DNA from: Solen grandis
Taxonomy: Eukaryota; Mollusca; Bivalvia; Adapedonta; Solenidae
Reading direction: 5' to 3'
Assembly (NCBI GenBank): GCA_021229015.1
Contig: CM037788.1
Coordinates: forward strand, 43,072,696-43,136,695
DNA length: 64,000 nucleotides
The position numbers and the translations under genes are program-made. The notes below the pieces were generated by a model that saw nothing but the letters and a program-made list of their open reading frames with translations, did no database searches and was not told the DNA's origin. Positions 44,573 through 55,400 of this stretch are shown here, piece by piece (within the stretch, counting starts at the first letter, position 1; each line of letters begins with the position of its first letter).

Positions 44573-44674
44573 ATGGATGCTGAGAGACTTGCTATGATTG
44601 GTGCACTAGTCCAGCAGAATCAGAACCTCCTCAGATTGCAACAGTATTTTTCACAGTTGTTAAATATTTCTTGA
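44573..44674 (+). pseudogene. start of a Gln/Leu-rich transposon protein (33 codons)
   Basis: CTACCATGGATGC has good start context. The peptide MDAERLAMIGALVQQNQNLL then RLQQYFSQLL is a typical coding N-terminus but stops after 33 codons. Lying inside the TIR element, it is probably the remnant of the 5' end of its transposase or accessory gene (inference). Confidence 0.4.
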
Positions 44675-44701
44675 CACAACCAGTGGGCCACATATATTTA
44701 C

Positions 44702-44795
44702 CTGACTCCATTTGTTCAGCTGCCTGCTCAGTAATGATCTTCTTGGAGGCTGCTCCTTCTCCAGCCTTCCTCTTCTTTTGTCCACATGGCATCAT
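44702..44795 (-). pseudogene. start of a second, convergent transposon protein with splice donor
   Basis: ATG at 44,795 gives MMPCGQKKRKAGEGAASKKI then ITEQAAEQMES, ending in donor CAG|GTAAATA. The basic nuclear-signal-like QKKRK and the donor suggest a genuine first exon. PIF/Harbinger elements usually carry two genes, a DDE transposase and a Myb/SANT protein. The two convergent starts here would fit that layout after internal deletion. Confidence 0.4.
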
Positions 44796-45419
44796 GAACT
44801 TCAACTTTCGACTTCTATCAAAAATCTATCAGAACTTCTATCAAAGCGATCCGTTCAGCTCCGTAGTCATAAGCGGTATGCCGCTAAACCAACTTTAAAC
44901 ACCCGCCGAGCCAACGCCCGCATGCGCAGAACGCCGCTTTATCAACGCTCGCGTCACCGCTAAACCAACGTTCGCTACCGCTCGCTACCGTTAAGCCAAC
45001 GCAATAGCAACGCCGGCTTCAGCGGTGCACCGCTAAGACAACGCCCGTGTTTTCGATTTTTTCCCATTTTGTGCGCGGTGACGAGCGTTATCGAAATTCG
45101 GTCCCCTCTCCCTACCGTTCAAGGAACGCTCCAACAAAGTTCGGGCGGTGTGACCGGGCCTTTATAAGAGTCGGTTTTATATAGTCAACTGTAATATAAT
45201 TTGTAGTACGATTGTACGTAAAATTATGAATCTTGGAATTGATTTGGTGAAGATTAATACTTCTGGTGATAATAAAATTGGAGGTGCTGCTGTTAGTTTA
45301 GGTTAAACTTATCTATTTTACGACGATAAGGAAACAAGTTCTTACAACATACAATTATCCCACTCGAAGGTTCCTGAGTTGGGCCAGTACTTAGTGAAAG
45401 GTCATGAAAAAGACCCCAA

Positions 45420-45460
45420 TAGCTCACCCTGAGCAAGTTGTGCTCTGGTGAACTAAAATC
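45420..45460 (+). repeat. solo hairpin end of the AGCTCACC element family
   Basis: TAGCTCACCCTGAGCAAGTTGTGCTCTGGTGAAC forms the same kind of hairpin as the left end of the 7.0-kb element. No tandem core follows. Confidence 0.5.
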
Positions 45461-45980
45461 AATAGCTAATATTTAAATTTCGTTTTTATTAAGTTTATCC
45501 AAGTAGTTAAAATCCTGGCGACTACCTATAATTTTAGCATATTTCATTTCACCAAATATTTCTAAAACTTCCATGAATTGTATTATGCCACATGTAATAT
45601 TGCAAATGTGCCATAACTATTTCTTATGGTGCCATGAATACACAATAATTATCGTGTCGTTTTTGTTCGCTTGGCTAGCTGCCCAACAGTCATATATTTG
45701 ACCCACCAAAGCTTCCCATTTTGTACAAATGCCTTGATTACATTAACTTCAAGTTAAAGTTTTATATTAAACTCTTATCTCGTTCTAAACTATGGTTTAA
45801 AAGAAAAACACGATGTGGTAATCAGTTATAAAAGTGTACTGCAATACAATAGAAACATTATACGAAACAGCGTGCATGCCGAACTATAATTGAAGAGAAG
45901 ACTGTGGGTGGGTGATTTAAGAGTTAGGCTGGGGTTGATGTCACTACCTGGTGAAAAATAATTTAATTCTAATTGTTTGT
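45461..45980. other. AT-rich non-coding interval
   Basis: No feature supported. Confidence 0.4.
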
Positions 45981-45984
45981 TTAT

Positions 45985-46250
45985 TTACTGGAATAAACGT
46001 CCTGTCGACAGTATTTTAGTTATTTGGAGACTATGTTTACTTGAGAGATATGGAGCTCCCACACTCATTATCACGCCGTAGACAAGTGGCATAATGCCAC
46101 AATCAGTCACATAAACCTGACACCGGGCCAGTCAGGCCTGGAACCTTTTATTTATGCCGAGCGCCAAGCATAACACCTATTATGTCGCAGCCAGGGATCA
46201 AACATTCTGGGGCAGATGATCTTACCTCTCGGCCACCTTGACCGGTCATT
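45985..46250 (-). mobile_element. tRNA-SINE family A copy
   Basis: Head (minus) GACCGGTCAAGGTGGCCGAGAGG with a weak B box. The body carries CATAAACCTGACACCGGGCC and GCCGTAGACAAGTGGCATAA. Confidence 0.7.
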
Positions 46251-47218
46251 TTGAAATTTATATGTATTATGTTCAAAATTGTACACTCTAGTTTACCACT
46301 AATTTTAAGCAAACCACGAGTATCACAAAAACAGAAGAAGAATAGGAAAGATAAAATATTATATTAGAAATCAGTATAACTTTTTATCGGCATTTTTAGT
46401 TGAATGGTCAAGAGTTAATTCATGTTCAGCAGGCCTAGATCATAGATCTACACATATCTTTCATTTATTTATTTCATTTTTTTCTATATGTTTTTTATCA
46501 TTTAAGATCGAATCATGCCTCATTTTATTATAACTGCTATGTATAGGATAGAATCTATTAATACAGACCGATTTGAAACACTCGTGCATTTTTGTTGATC
46601 AATATGCTTAGTTAAATACACTCTTTTTTATTTTGGTTAAAGTAAACATATATAACTAGTGATTTCCAAATATTTACTAGATTAAAAAATACAATGTTCA
46701 AAGAGAAGAGTAGAAGGAAGTGTCATTCCCTGTATCTACCAAGTTCCCCCGTCCCACACCCATTCAGTTGTATACATATTTGCATACCAGTGACATGGAC
46801 ATATGCAGTTTGGTGAATAGATCTATGCAATGGCGTAGGCGCGTGTTAGTTTCATTTTTGCTGGAACAAAGTTTCTAAGGTAGCACACATTTAGAATCGG
46901 ACATTTCGGGACTATATTTAGAAATTCATATTTATAGATTTCCCTATTTTTAATAATAAGAGAAAAAAAGTCCAAAATTTGTTTTCTCTCTTAACACTAA
47001 ATGGTGACTATTTTCATGTTTATTTAAGTACGATTGCGTTATGGAAGTCGGAACTAAATAAAAGTGTGTTGAAGATACCGTGTTCAATAATCTGTAACGG
47101 AAAAAGATAATACGCAGGCCATAAATTGGCTAGGTATGGTTATTTTCGTAGTTGGCCAGATCCTTGCATGCATTTATACACCATTGTAGCCCATCTGTTT
47201 GCTTCTTTGTTTATTGGG
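46251..47218. other. AT-rich non-coding interval
   Basis: No exon or repeat supported. Confidence 0.4.
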
Positions 47219-47490
47219 TTTATCGTCCCACCGACGGTATTTCAGTGTCTACTTGAGACAGATATAGGGCTGCCAAACTGTAGTATAATGCCGTAAACAT
47301 GTAGCATGATACCACATCCAGTCACATTATCCTGACACCGGACCAACCAGTCTTGAGAGCCAAGCAAGGGAGCTATAACAGTACCATATTTTACGACTTT
47401 GTTATGTCGCGTCCGGGAATCGAACCCACGACCTCCCGATTCCGGGGCGGACGCTCTAACCACTCGAACACCGAGACCGGTCACATAGTC
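47219..47490 (-). mobile_element. tRNA-SINE family A, best-preserved copy
   Basis: Head on the minus strand GACCGGTCTCGGTGTTCGAG then TGGTTAGAGCGTCCGCCCC. Perfect B box GGTTCGATTCC. The body includes CGACATAACAAAGTCG, CTTGGCTCTCAAGACTGG and CCGGTGTCAGGATAATGTG. It serves as reference for the family within this window. Confidence 0.88.
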
Positions 47491-48137
47491 TGTATGCACA
47501 AAAAAATCCATTGTTTTATATGCCATTCTAAGTCCAGTAAATGAATATTCATGAAGTCATAAATATAAATGTGATAAATATTAAGGCGGAAAATGGTTAA
47601 CTATGGCTCGGTGAACTTATTGACAGACCAAGTAACTTTCCGGTACCAACTTCTGGTCTGTATTCTAAACACATTATAACAAAAAATATGACTTCGTGTA
47701 AATGTGTACTTGTAAAAAAAATAGGGTTCATTATTCCCAATCCAGATTGGAGAAAAGAAGAAGGAATTGAATGTTTCTTCTGGCACTGTCCTGTAATTCA
47801 TTATTTTACTCGGTATTTGCACCTTGAATATTTGAAATATATTTTTCTGCTGATTCATTTAGATCGGAAGACGAGAAAGAAACACACACACACAACAAAC
47901 TGTCACTATTTTAATGTTAATTTACACAAAAAAATACTTTCGTATATAAATGCGAAATGAATTGCAAGCTACTAACAAGCTACTAACAATGGCAGATTTT
48001 TAACATCTCAGTATTGAAAAACAAATAACAAAGTAATAGCAAATACATGTTCCGTAAGAAATAATGATAACTTGTTAAAAGAAAGGTGTAGACTTGTGAC
48101 GTCTTTTTTAGAAGGAGAGAGAGAGGGTAAGGTCAGA

Positions 48138-48140
<3 letters not shown>

Positions 48141-48195
<55 letters not shown>
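48141..48195. repeat. compound (AC)n(AT)n(AG)n microsatellite
   Basis: Consecutive AC, TA and GA dinucleotide runs. Confidence 0.9.
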
Positions 48196-48196
<1 letters not shown>

Positions 48197-48359
48197 TTTA
48201 TAACTACGACTAAACATAAACATGATATTCATGAGATTTCTTGTGACACTGGCGTACACATTGGTATCTAAAAAATATTGAAAATCGTACTCATACTCAA
48301 ACTCTCGAAAATACACAAGTACGATGTCAGGCTCAAATCTGAGTATCATACTCAAATCC

Positions 48360-49780
48360 CTATAACAACTTATGGACGTTGTTTAAGCTTAGGAATAAAA
48401 ATCATACTTCAGTATCAATTTTATTATTGAGAACACGGGACTTGCTCAATTTTGATCGATGATAGGTATCCACAACTTCTTTTAAGAACATTATAAGCTA
48501 GGTCAAATTTCGGACTCAATTATGGTTGAGACAATGTTTAGAGTACACGCCGTCTTAATCAAAATTAAGATTACGCATAGTTTTGAGTGAGATTATTTTA
48601 TGAACGCCTCTCAAACAGTATACTCAAGCTCAAAGTCAAAGATGAGTAAGTATTTTAATATAAGGCTGAGATCGTACTTAATGCTTCGAAATCACGGGGC
48701 CTGGTCTGTCGTAAAACACACATTCTAAGTATATCCACAAACACATACAACACAAGTAATGTCCTTGTTCTTGTCAATGAGTTTTCTGTCGCTACACCAC
48801 CGACGGCTGCTGATTATGCTGCTCTCCATATATCATTAATGGATGGTGTTTGACGATGGCCAAATGGCGACATCAAGCTGATTATAGCTGGAGGAGGACC
48901 CCAAGTGAACTTGGGCAAATCGAGTGGTACTACCGACGGCTAAGGTTGTGTCAGTTGGAATTATTAAACATATGTTCCTGAAAAGATTCTTGTCAGATGG
49001 GTTTAAACTCCCTGTGTTATTATCATAAATAACTATTTAAGGTAATAGCAAATGTGCCTCAAATTGGAAGCAATTTTTTAATATTTTTAGTGGATAACAG
49101 GTTTTTACACTAACAAAGAATTGTGTCGGGGCGCATAGTCGAAAGCATATTTTAGACGTAAAATGCTAATATAAGGCCGAATTTCTCGAAGAGGACGAAA
49201 TTTCGTGGCTACAATCCAAAATTCAACTTTCGCGATCATGTTTTATCTTTTCGTCATGATATCTCGCCTAGACATTTTGATTGTCTCCCTTCACCCCGCT
49301 TGGCGAATCACGACAAATCAGTTGTTGTTTTCTGAATTTCATTTTTCTGCTGTCATAATGTCATTAGACATAACAGATCATGGCCACCATAGATACTGTT
49401 TGAAAATGGAAATAGACTTTCAAAATATAACAAGACGAAACTTTACTTAAGTGAAAATTAGAGGCAATGAAGGTCGGTTAATTTAATTGTGTCAGTCTCG
49501 TTACCCGAAGAAGCTTTGTGAAGTTACGACAATACTTCAGATGACTTCAGTTCCAATCTGACTAAAGTACACGATCTTCCAACGGGTTAGCGTATAGGGG
49601 AGTCTTTAGTCAGACTGACTTTACTTCGGTCGTCAAAAATAGGCATTAAGTTAATTACAAACACAACAAATCACAACGCTGTATACGATTTGGCTTATTT
49701 ACGAGTAACATTGGTCATCAACGTTTTTAATACATGTACATCTAAAATGGCCAAAAACAACTACACACAAATGAATCATA
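48360..49780. other. non-coding interval
   Basis: CTGACTAAAG / CTTTAGTCAGACTGAC pair imperfectly at 49,558-49,620. No coding evidence. Confidence 0.35.
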
Positions 49781-49782
49781 TG

Positions 49783-49952
49783 TACGATAAAACCTCGCTT
49801 TAAGACCAGATAGGAATTAAGACATCTCACATGATTGTAACCAAATAATTTAAAGCATTGTTCTGACTATAATGGTAAAATTTTACTGTTAAGACTACCT
49901 AGCTGTTAAGACCTTATTATTTCGCTGGTCTTAATAGCGAGGTTTTACTGTA
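49783..49952. mobile_element. 170-bp TIR element, AAAACCTCGC family
   Basis: Left TACGATAAAACCTCGCTTTA then AGACC. The right end complemented reads TACAGTAAAACCTCGCTATT then AAGACC. Internal TTAAGAC repeats as in the copy at 249-441. Confidence 0.75.
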
Positions 49953-50374
49953 TTATGTGTATCATTCCACTATGATTTACTGTTAAAAGAAACGAGTGAA
50001 ATTCCTGTACATGTAGCGTGTGGATTTCACATATTGTATTCAGTAGGAGTTCCACCGCATCACATTCCTGCACCTTAACTCCTACTGATTATGACTTACA
50101 TAATATTAGTAACATTTCATGTTATGTTAGATGTGCACACCATTGGTTCTTGGATTCAAAATAGATTGCAAGTCACGTCCATAGAATTGAAACCAGCAAT
50201 TCGGAAATTCGGGAAAACATCCAAGCACTTTTGCTTCGTATCCCTGCAATAGAAAAAAAAAATTATCCAATGTATAAGAAATATGATGTCAGTAGGGTAG
50301 ATTTCCTATTAGGCAAGTGTATTCGTCAAACACGTGCTTTAATTGTTTTAACAAACTTACTTTTGAAAATTAAT

Positions 50375-50978
50375 GTACAGTTGAACCTGTATAAGCGGCC
50401 ACCTGTATCAAACGGCCATCTGTATAAGCGGCCACCTGTATCAAACGGCCACCTGTATAAGCGGCCACCTGTATCAAACGACCACCTGTATAAGCGGCCA
50501 CCTGTATCAAACGGCCATCTGTATAAGCGGCCACCTGTATCAAACGGCCATCTGTATAAGCGGCCACCTGTATCAAACGGCCATCTGTATAAGCGGCCAC
50601 CTGTATCAAACGGCCATCTGTATAAGCGGCCACCTGTATCAAACGGCCACCTGTATAAGCGGCCACCTGTATCAAACGGCCATCTGTATAAGCGGCCACC
50701 TGTATCAAACGGCCATCTGTATAAGCGCCACCTGTATCACCCTCTTTGTAAGGGCCACCTGTATCAAACGGCCACCTGTATAAGCGGCCACCTGTATCAA
50801 ACGGCCATCTGTATAAGCGGCCACCTGTATCAAACGGCCAACATGCAATTAGCGGCCAATTTCTATTTACCCGAAATAGCATTGTGTTTTATATTTAACC
50901 TTCATTTAGCGACCATCTCTATTGAGCAATCACTTCTATTGATCCCTTGACTGACCGCTTAAGACGGGTTTGCCTGTA
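50375..50978. mobile_element. AGTTGAACCTGT-family TIR element expanded by a minisatellite
   Basis: Begins TACAGTTGAACCTGTATAAG and ends CCGCTTAAGACGGGTTTGCC. Related unexpanded copies lie at 54,460-54,640 (ends GGTTCAACTGTA) and 63,066-63,232. The interior is described in the next entry. Confidence 0.7.
50389..50850 (+). repeat. 33-bp minisatellite, CTGTATAAGCGGCCAC / CTGTATCAAACGGCCAY
   Basis: About eleven near-identical 33-bp dimers, each built of two related half-units (17 and 16 bases), then a disturbed stretch at 50,728-50,760 and two more. Because 33 is divisible by three, both strands stay open, giving spurious repeat peptides HLYKRPPVSNG and, on the complement, GRLIQVAAYTD. I do not regard either as a gene: there is no start context or flanking exon, and the unit derives from the MITE sequence. 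Confidence 0.85.
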
Positions 50979-51079
50979 TATGACTTATGGTTCATGATCA
51001 CAGAGGTAACAGAGACACGGTAAGAGATAAAATATTTAAGAAATTGTTCAGACACATTTGATGACTTGAACGTGTCACA

Positions 51080-51350
51080 GGAACGCGGTGTCGTGGGTTC
51101 GATCCCCGGCCGCGACATACCAAAGCCGTAAGAAATGATACTGGTATAGTTGCCTTGCTTGGCGATCAACATATGTCAGTATAATGGTAGTTCCAGGACT
51201 GATTGGCCCGGTGTCTGGATATTGTGACTGAATGTGGTATCATGCCACTTGTCTACGGCGTGGTATAGCAGTGTGTCATCACTATATACGTCTCAAGTAG
51301 ACATCGTCTCAAAATGACTGAAATACTGTTGGTAGGACGTTCAACCAAAA
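51080..51350 (+). mobile_element. tRNA-SINE family A, opposite orientation
   Basis: B box GGTTCGATCCCCGG at 51,098, then the family body complemented relative to 47.2 kb (GTGGTATCATGCCACTTGTC; GTCTCAAGTAGACATCGTC) and an AAATAAAAAATA tail. Confidence 0.8.
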
Positions 51351-51377
51351 ATAAAAAATAAAAAAATACAACTCTAG

Positions 51378-51380
<3 letters not shown>

Positions 51381-51424
<44 letters not shown>
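51381..51424. repeat. (GT)n microsatellite
   Basis: About 22 GT units. Confidence 0.95.
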
Positions 51425-51431
<7 letters not shown>

Positions 51432-51854
51432 CGTTGTTTGCCGTTGATTTTTTCCACATTATTGTGTGTTTGTGTGTTAAACATGAATCAAGCAAAATGG
51501 CAATACATATTAATTGTGTTCAAGAATGGCCAAATAAATACAGCACATCCAATTTTCCGATAACATATTGGAGAACTTATCATACACAATATGATCTTTG
51601 ATTTTGGTAAAATGTGGTATTGGTCAGTTCGCTTCTGTGTAAAATATTTCAGAGCTATTAGACTGAATGTTGAAAGTGAATTTTGTTTCATCAAATTAGA
51701 TATTCAACCAGGATAAGCATTCGCCAGATTTATTATCTAATATATAAAGGGATGACACCACCTTCAGTATTATACTAAATAACGTATTAAATTGAATTAC
51801 GTGTGAAATCCCTTGATGTACTGCAAGTAATTATGTACTGAACAACAAAAAAAA

Positions 51855-52390
51855 ATACATGACGCACAGAATTCACAACACAAACTTTAACACATGACGT
51901 ACTGAACTCAACACAAACTTTAACACATGACGTACTGAACTCCCATTACAAACAAAACATATTACGTACTGAACTCGTTTTACACACATTCACACATGAC
52001 ATTCTGATCCCCCGCGACGATTTCAAACACATTTATTTATCGAACCCTTACTACAATTTTAAACTAATTCTTATTATACACATTGATTCCTATTACATAT
52101 TTAGAAAACAAAAACAAACAAACAAAAATAGCTCATTACTTACTTAGCTCCCATTACAAATTAGAATATATGACGTAATTAATTCCCATCAATAAACAGA
52201 GCCCCGATTACGTACTTAACTCCAATAACTAATTGAGCCCCTAAACGTAATGTATACCCATTAATAACAGTCCCTGCTACATACTCAACTCCCATTACTT
52301 ATTAAGCCCCAACACGTAATGAATACCAATTAATAACACAGTCCCTATTACGCACTGAACTCTTAATTACTAACAAAGCCCCAACACGTA
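51855..52390. repeat. diverged tandem repeat just downstream of the tetraspanin stop
   Basis: ACATGACGTACTGAACTC recurs with AACACAAACTTTAAC between copies. It decays into ACGTACTTAACTCC and CCCCAACACGTAATGAATACC variants up to the stop codon at 52,398. It would form the 3' untranslated region or 3' flank of the gene. Confidence 0.55.
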
Positions 52391-52397
52391 CTTGGCA

Positions 52398-52484
52398 TTA
52401 GTCGGAGCGTCTTTGCTTCCTCTTGGGATGCACCTTGTCCTCCTTAGATCTGATCAGTATTATCCCACAAACTATCAACAGAAA
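52398..52484 (-). CDS. tetraspanin last exon: TM4 end, basic tail, stop
   Basis: Acceptor GTTTTATAG, then FLLIVCGIILIRSKEDKVHP and KRKQRRSD, TAA at 52,398-52,400. Short basic cytosolic tail. Confidence 0.85.
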   Translation of the reverse strand, partial: FLLIVCGIILIRSKEDKVHPKRKQRRSD

Positions 52485-55400
52485 CTATAAAACAAGAAAA
52501 AAAATTATTAAAATGTACGGTAGAGTAAATGGTAACAGAAAAACACGTTTACACTTTTAAAGTCAATGGGAAATTGATATACATTTATAAAATATATAAA
52601 TCTTTATAATATATAAATATTATTAAATTGTTGCGGTTATGTCATTTTTTATAATGATTAAAATGTTTTATTTGTTATTGTTGTTTTTCACGATAAATAT
52701 CTTTTTGATTTCGCAAACATTGCCATGGAAACAATTCAAAGACTACTGAATGAACTCTTGAAATAGAAGTATAGGTTTTCTTTTATTTCAGTGATATTAA
52801 GGATGGCATTACTCGATTAAGGAAGATTTTTTTTCCAATCTGAATGATGTTTATTTGCCATATTTTATCGAGTGAATCCAAGCTCTCAACGTCAGCGCAT
52901 ATAAAGCGAGGAACCGGACACTAAGTCGAATGCAAAATTTTACTGATTGAAATATGACTTGTTTCAATCCATATCGGCTGATAAATATTGTATGTAGGTC
53001 GACATACCTGGAAGGCGGCAATGGAGATGCAGATTGGGACCACCAGAGTTGCGTTTCCAATAGTCATATCCCAGATCTTGTCGTAACAACCCTAGTTTAG
53101 AAAAGAAACCATATAAATTCAACATTCGTAATATGCATACACTGAAATAATAAATATTAATATCATACCTCAATATATCATTCAATGCAAAACTCCCATA
53201 GACCGATAATGAGATCTGATCGAATTCTCCCTGGGAGATATTACTTATATCACCATTGGCACATAATTCATACATACCTCCGTATTCAGTATTGTACTAG
53301 TTAACTCCCCTGGACTGATTATTCTATTTTTAGTAGCTATTAAGCGTTTATTGATCAGAATCGTTAGCAAAAGACAGTTCGCCCCCATATTGTAACATAT
53401 TGATTATTTCTTTTGACTGGGTAAGAAACAAATATTGTAGTTATAAGGTTTTCTGTATAAAAAAAATACATACCACATGGCTGTCAGGGAGCGCTTCGGG
53501 GTAATATACCAGTTCTCGAGTTGACAATATCCACTTTAACCCCGACAGCCATGTGTTATTTATATAAATACGCGTGCACGTTCACATCTTTAAAAGTACT
53601 TGCATAAACGGAAGAATTCTGATGCAACGTTGAATAAACATGTTCATTCCAAACTCATTTTGAATACATTGGTACCATACCGTTTTGTAATTACTATTAG
53701 AATCGGTTGGTGTTGACGCACAAACCAAATCAGGCGGGTCTGAACTCTCCGGTAACGTCTTACAGGCTGCGATAGGGGCCAGCAATGTAGGTCCATACTG
53801 TGTCTTGTTCCATTTCGGGGTATTGGCAAAGTCATTGTAATCGTCAACCCCGCAACATCCGACCTACTCAGTAGAGAATAAAGTCTAGCTAAATCACTCG
53901 TCTAAACTGACAGTAATTTCTTCTTGTTAAATAGATACTATATTATATAGCGATTAGCGAAATATCAATTTACGACGGTTGACATTTAGGTTATCATATC
54001 TGTAAAATACTTTTAAATAACAAGGAATGGGGTTAATTTTGGCAAGTTTTACATATAAAAAGCCAAATTCATTAGTTTGACCGTTTCATTGATATTTTTA
54101 CGAGAATGACAATACCGGATATCCCAATTCAATGCCCTATAGCTGGCAAAATATACGTGCACCTGTTTGCGTAGGCGGTAAAATATCAATGAAAATACTA
54201 CGAATGAAACAGTGTGACATTAGCCAGCGAATTACAACAGTTCACGCACCTCTGGCATGTAATGTGTCCTTGGATAATCTAAAACGAATGTGGCAAATAA
54301 AATTATGTCGTCCGTCCCTCACAGGTACAAGATCTATTTGATGAGGGAAATCAATGAAACTTTTACAAATTACAAGCAACACTTTCTCCTTTACTGTTCC
54401 TGTTTATGCTTAACGTAACATTAATGCTCTCAGTCCTTTGATTTTATATATGCAGTCATGCCTATCCTCAGCGGTCAGTTAAATGAACAAGAGGAAGTGA
54501 CCGTTCAACTGAGGTGATCGCTGAAAGAAAGTTTAACATATAACAAAATATGCTAGTTTGGTAATATCAAAACTGACCGCTAAAAGCAGATTAGCCGCTT
54601 AATCCAAATGGACGCTAAAACAGGTTCAACTGTATATAACGATATTTTAGTATCAATAAGTATTAAAGACATATACTCTGGTATTTAATATCAAGAAACT
54701 AGCACAATTTTATTAGCGCATGCGAAGCGGAAAATTGTGTCCTACACATAGGCAATAATTACTATTTATGAGCACGTCTGTATTAAATTTATCGTAATAA
54801 TAATAACAACAACACTTAAGTTCAATATTTCTCAGCAAAGTTAGCACAAAGATGAAGATTTTTTTTGTCAATATGTATATGTATATACTTTGCCTGTATA
54901 AAACTTATGCTATTCCTTTTTCTTTATCAGTAAGTTTTCATAATATAATGTTACTAAAATAAATACACTTACAATGCAGCACTTAGCTTCTGGTGAGCTG
55001 GAGGCCCACGTGTTGGCCCGAAGTCAGAGTGTGTGTAACATGTGTGTAACATCAGAAACTACCTAGCTACGCCCCTGATTGTACACTGAGTTATTTCTAA
55101 CATAAAGTTGTTTAGCTACATTTGCTGTACCAGCAGTTTTTCTTCAGGTATAGGCACGGTTTCATCATTTTGCGTAAGAAAAATATCGATTTTTATACTC
55201 ATTTCCCTATTCTAGATCCTGAAAAAAATCAAAGCGCTGAAGGCACTTAAGTTTTGTGTGTCTCAAATGAAAGATTGATTGAAGAGCTGCACGTCGATCA
55301 CAAATAATAAAATTTACTTTGATAGACAAAAGAAATGCGGCATTCCTGTTCTCTCAGTGCTATCAAAGCTTTGATTTGTATTCATGCAGTACCTTATCTA

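Larger units (their letters stand above)
43966..45161. mobile_element. ~1.2-kb PIF/Harbinger-like element saturated with ACCGCT/AACGCC motifs
   Basis: The right end is AGGCCCGGTCACACCGCC on the complement (ends 45,161), followed by TTA. It is related to the 1,365 end, AGGCCTGGTCACAACC. The inverted repeat GAACTTTACTGGAGCGTTCC (43,967 on) pairs with GAACTTTGTTGGAGCGTTCC (complement of 45,143-45,124). The outermost left ~18 bases are missing or replaced by the neighbouring repeat. The interior is crowded with ACCGCT, AGCGGT and AACGCC/GCCAACG in both flanks. Its centre (about 44,540-44,800) is ordinary sequence with two convergent gene starts. Probably a deletion derivative of an autonomous element. 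Confidence 0.75.

Noticed and set aside
47242..47526. 94-codon minus-strand frame (VRVVRASAPESGGRGF)
   Set aside because: Reads through the tRNA-like head of a SINE; similar peptides appear at 25.9 and 51.1 kb for the same reason.
48008..48355. 115-codon minus-strand frame with VCVCVCVC and SLSLSLS
   Set aside because: Microsatellite translation.
50231..50950. 239-codon frame with HLYKRPPVSNG repeats and a 170-codon opposite frame
   Set aside because: Product of a 33-bp minisatellite within a MITE; both strands open because 33 is a multiple of three.
5109..51424. CRISPR-like arrays
   Set aside because: All direct repeats here are contiguous tandem or eukaryotic dispersed repeats without unique spacers of constant length; no cas genes.
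54974..55010. Possible tetraspanin exon ending SPEAKCCI|GTAAGT
   Set aside because: Good donor, but it would place a second CC just before VGCCG and no convincing acceptor is visible.
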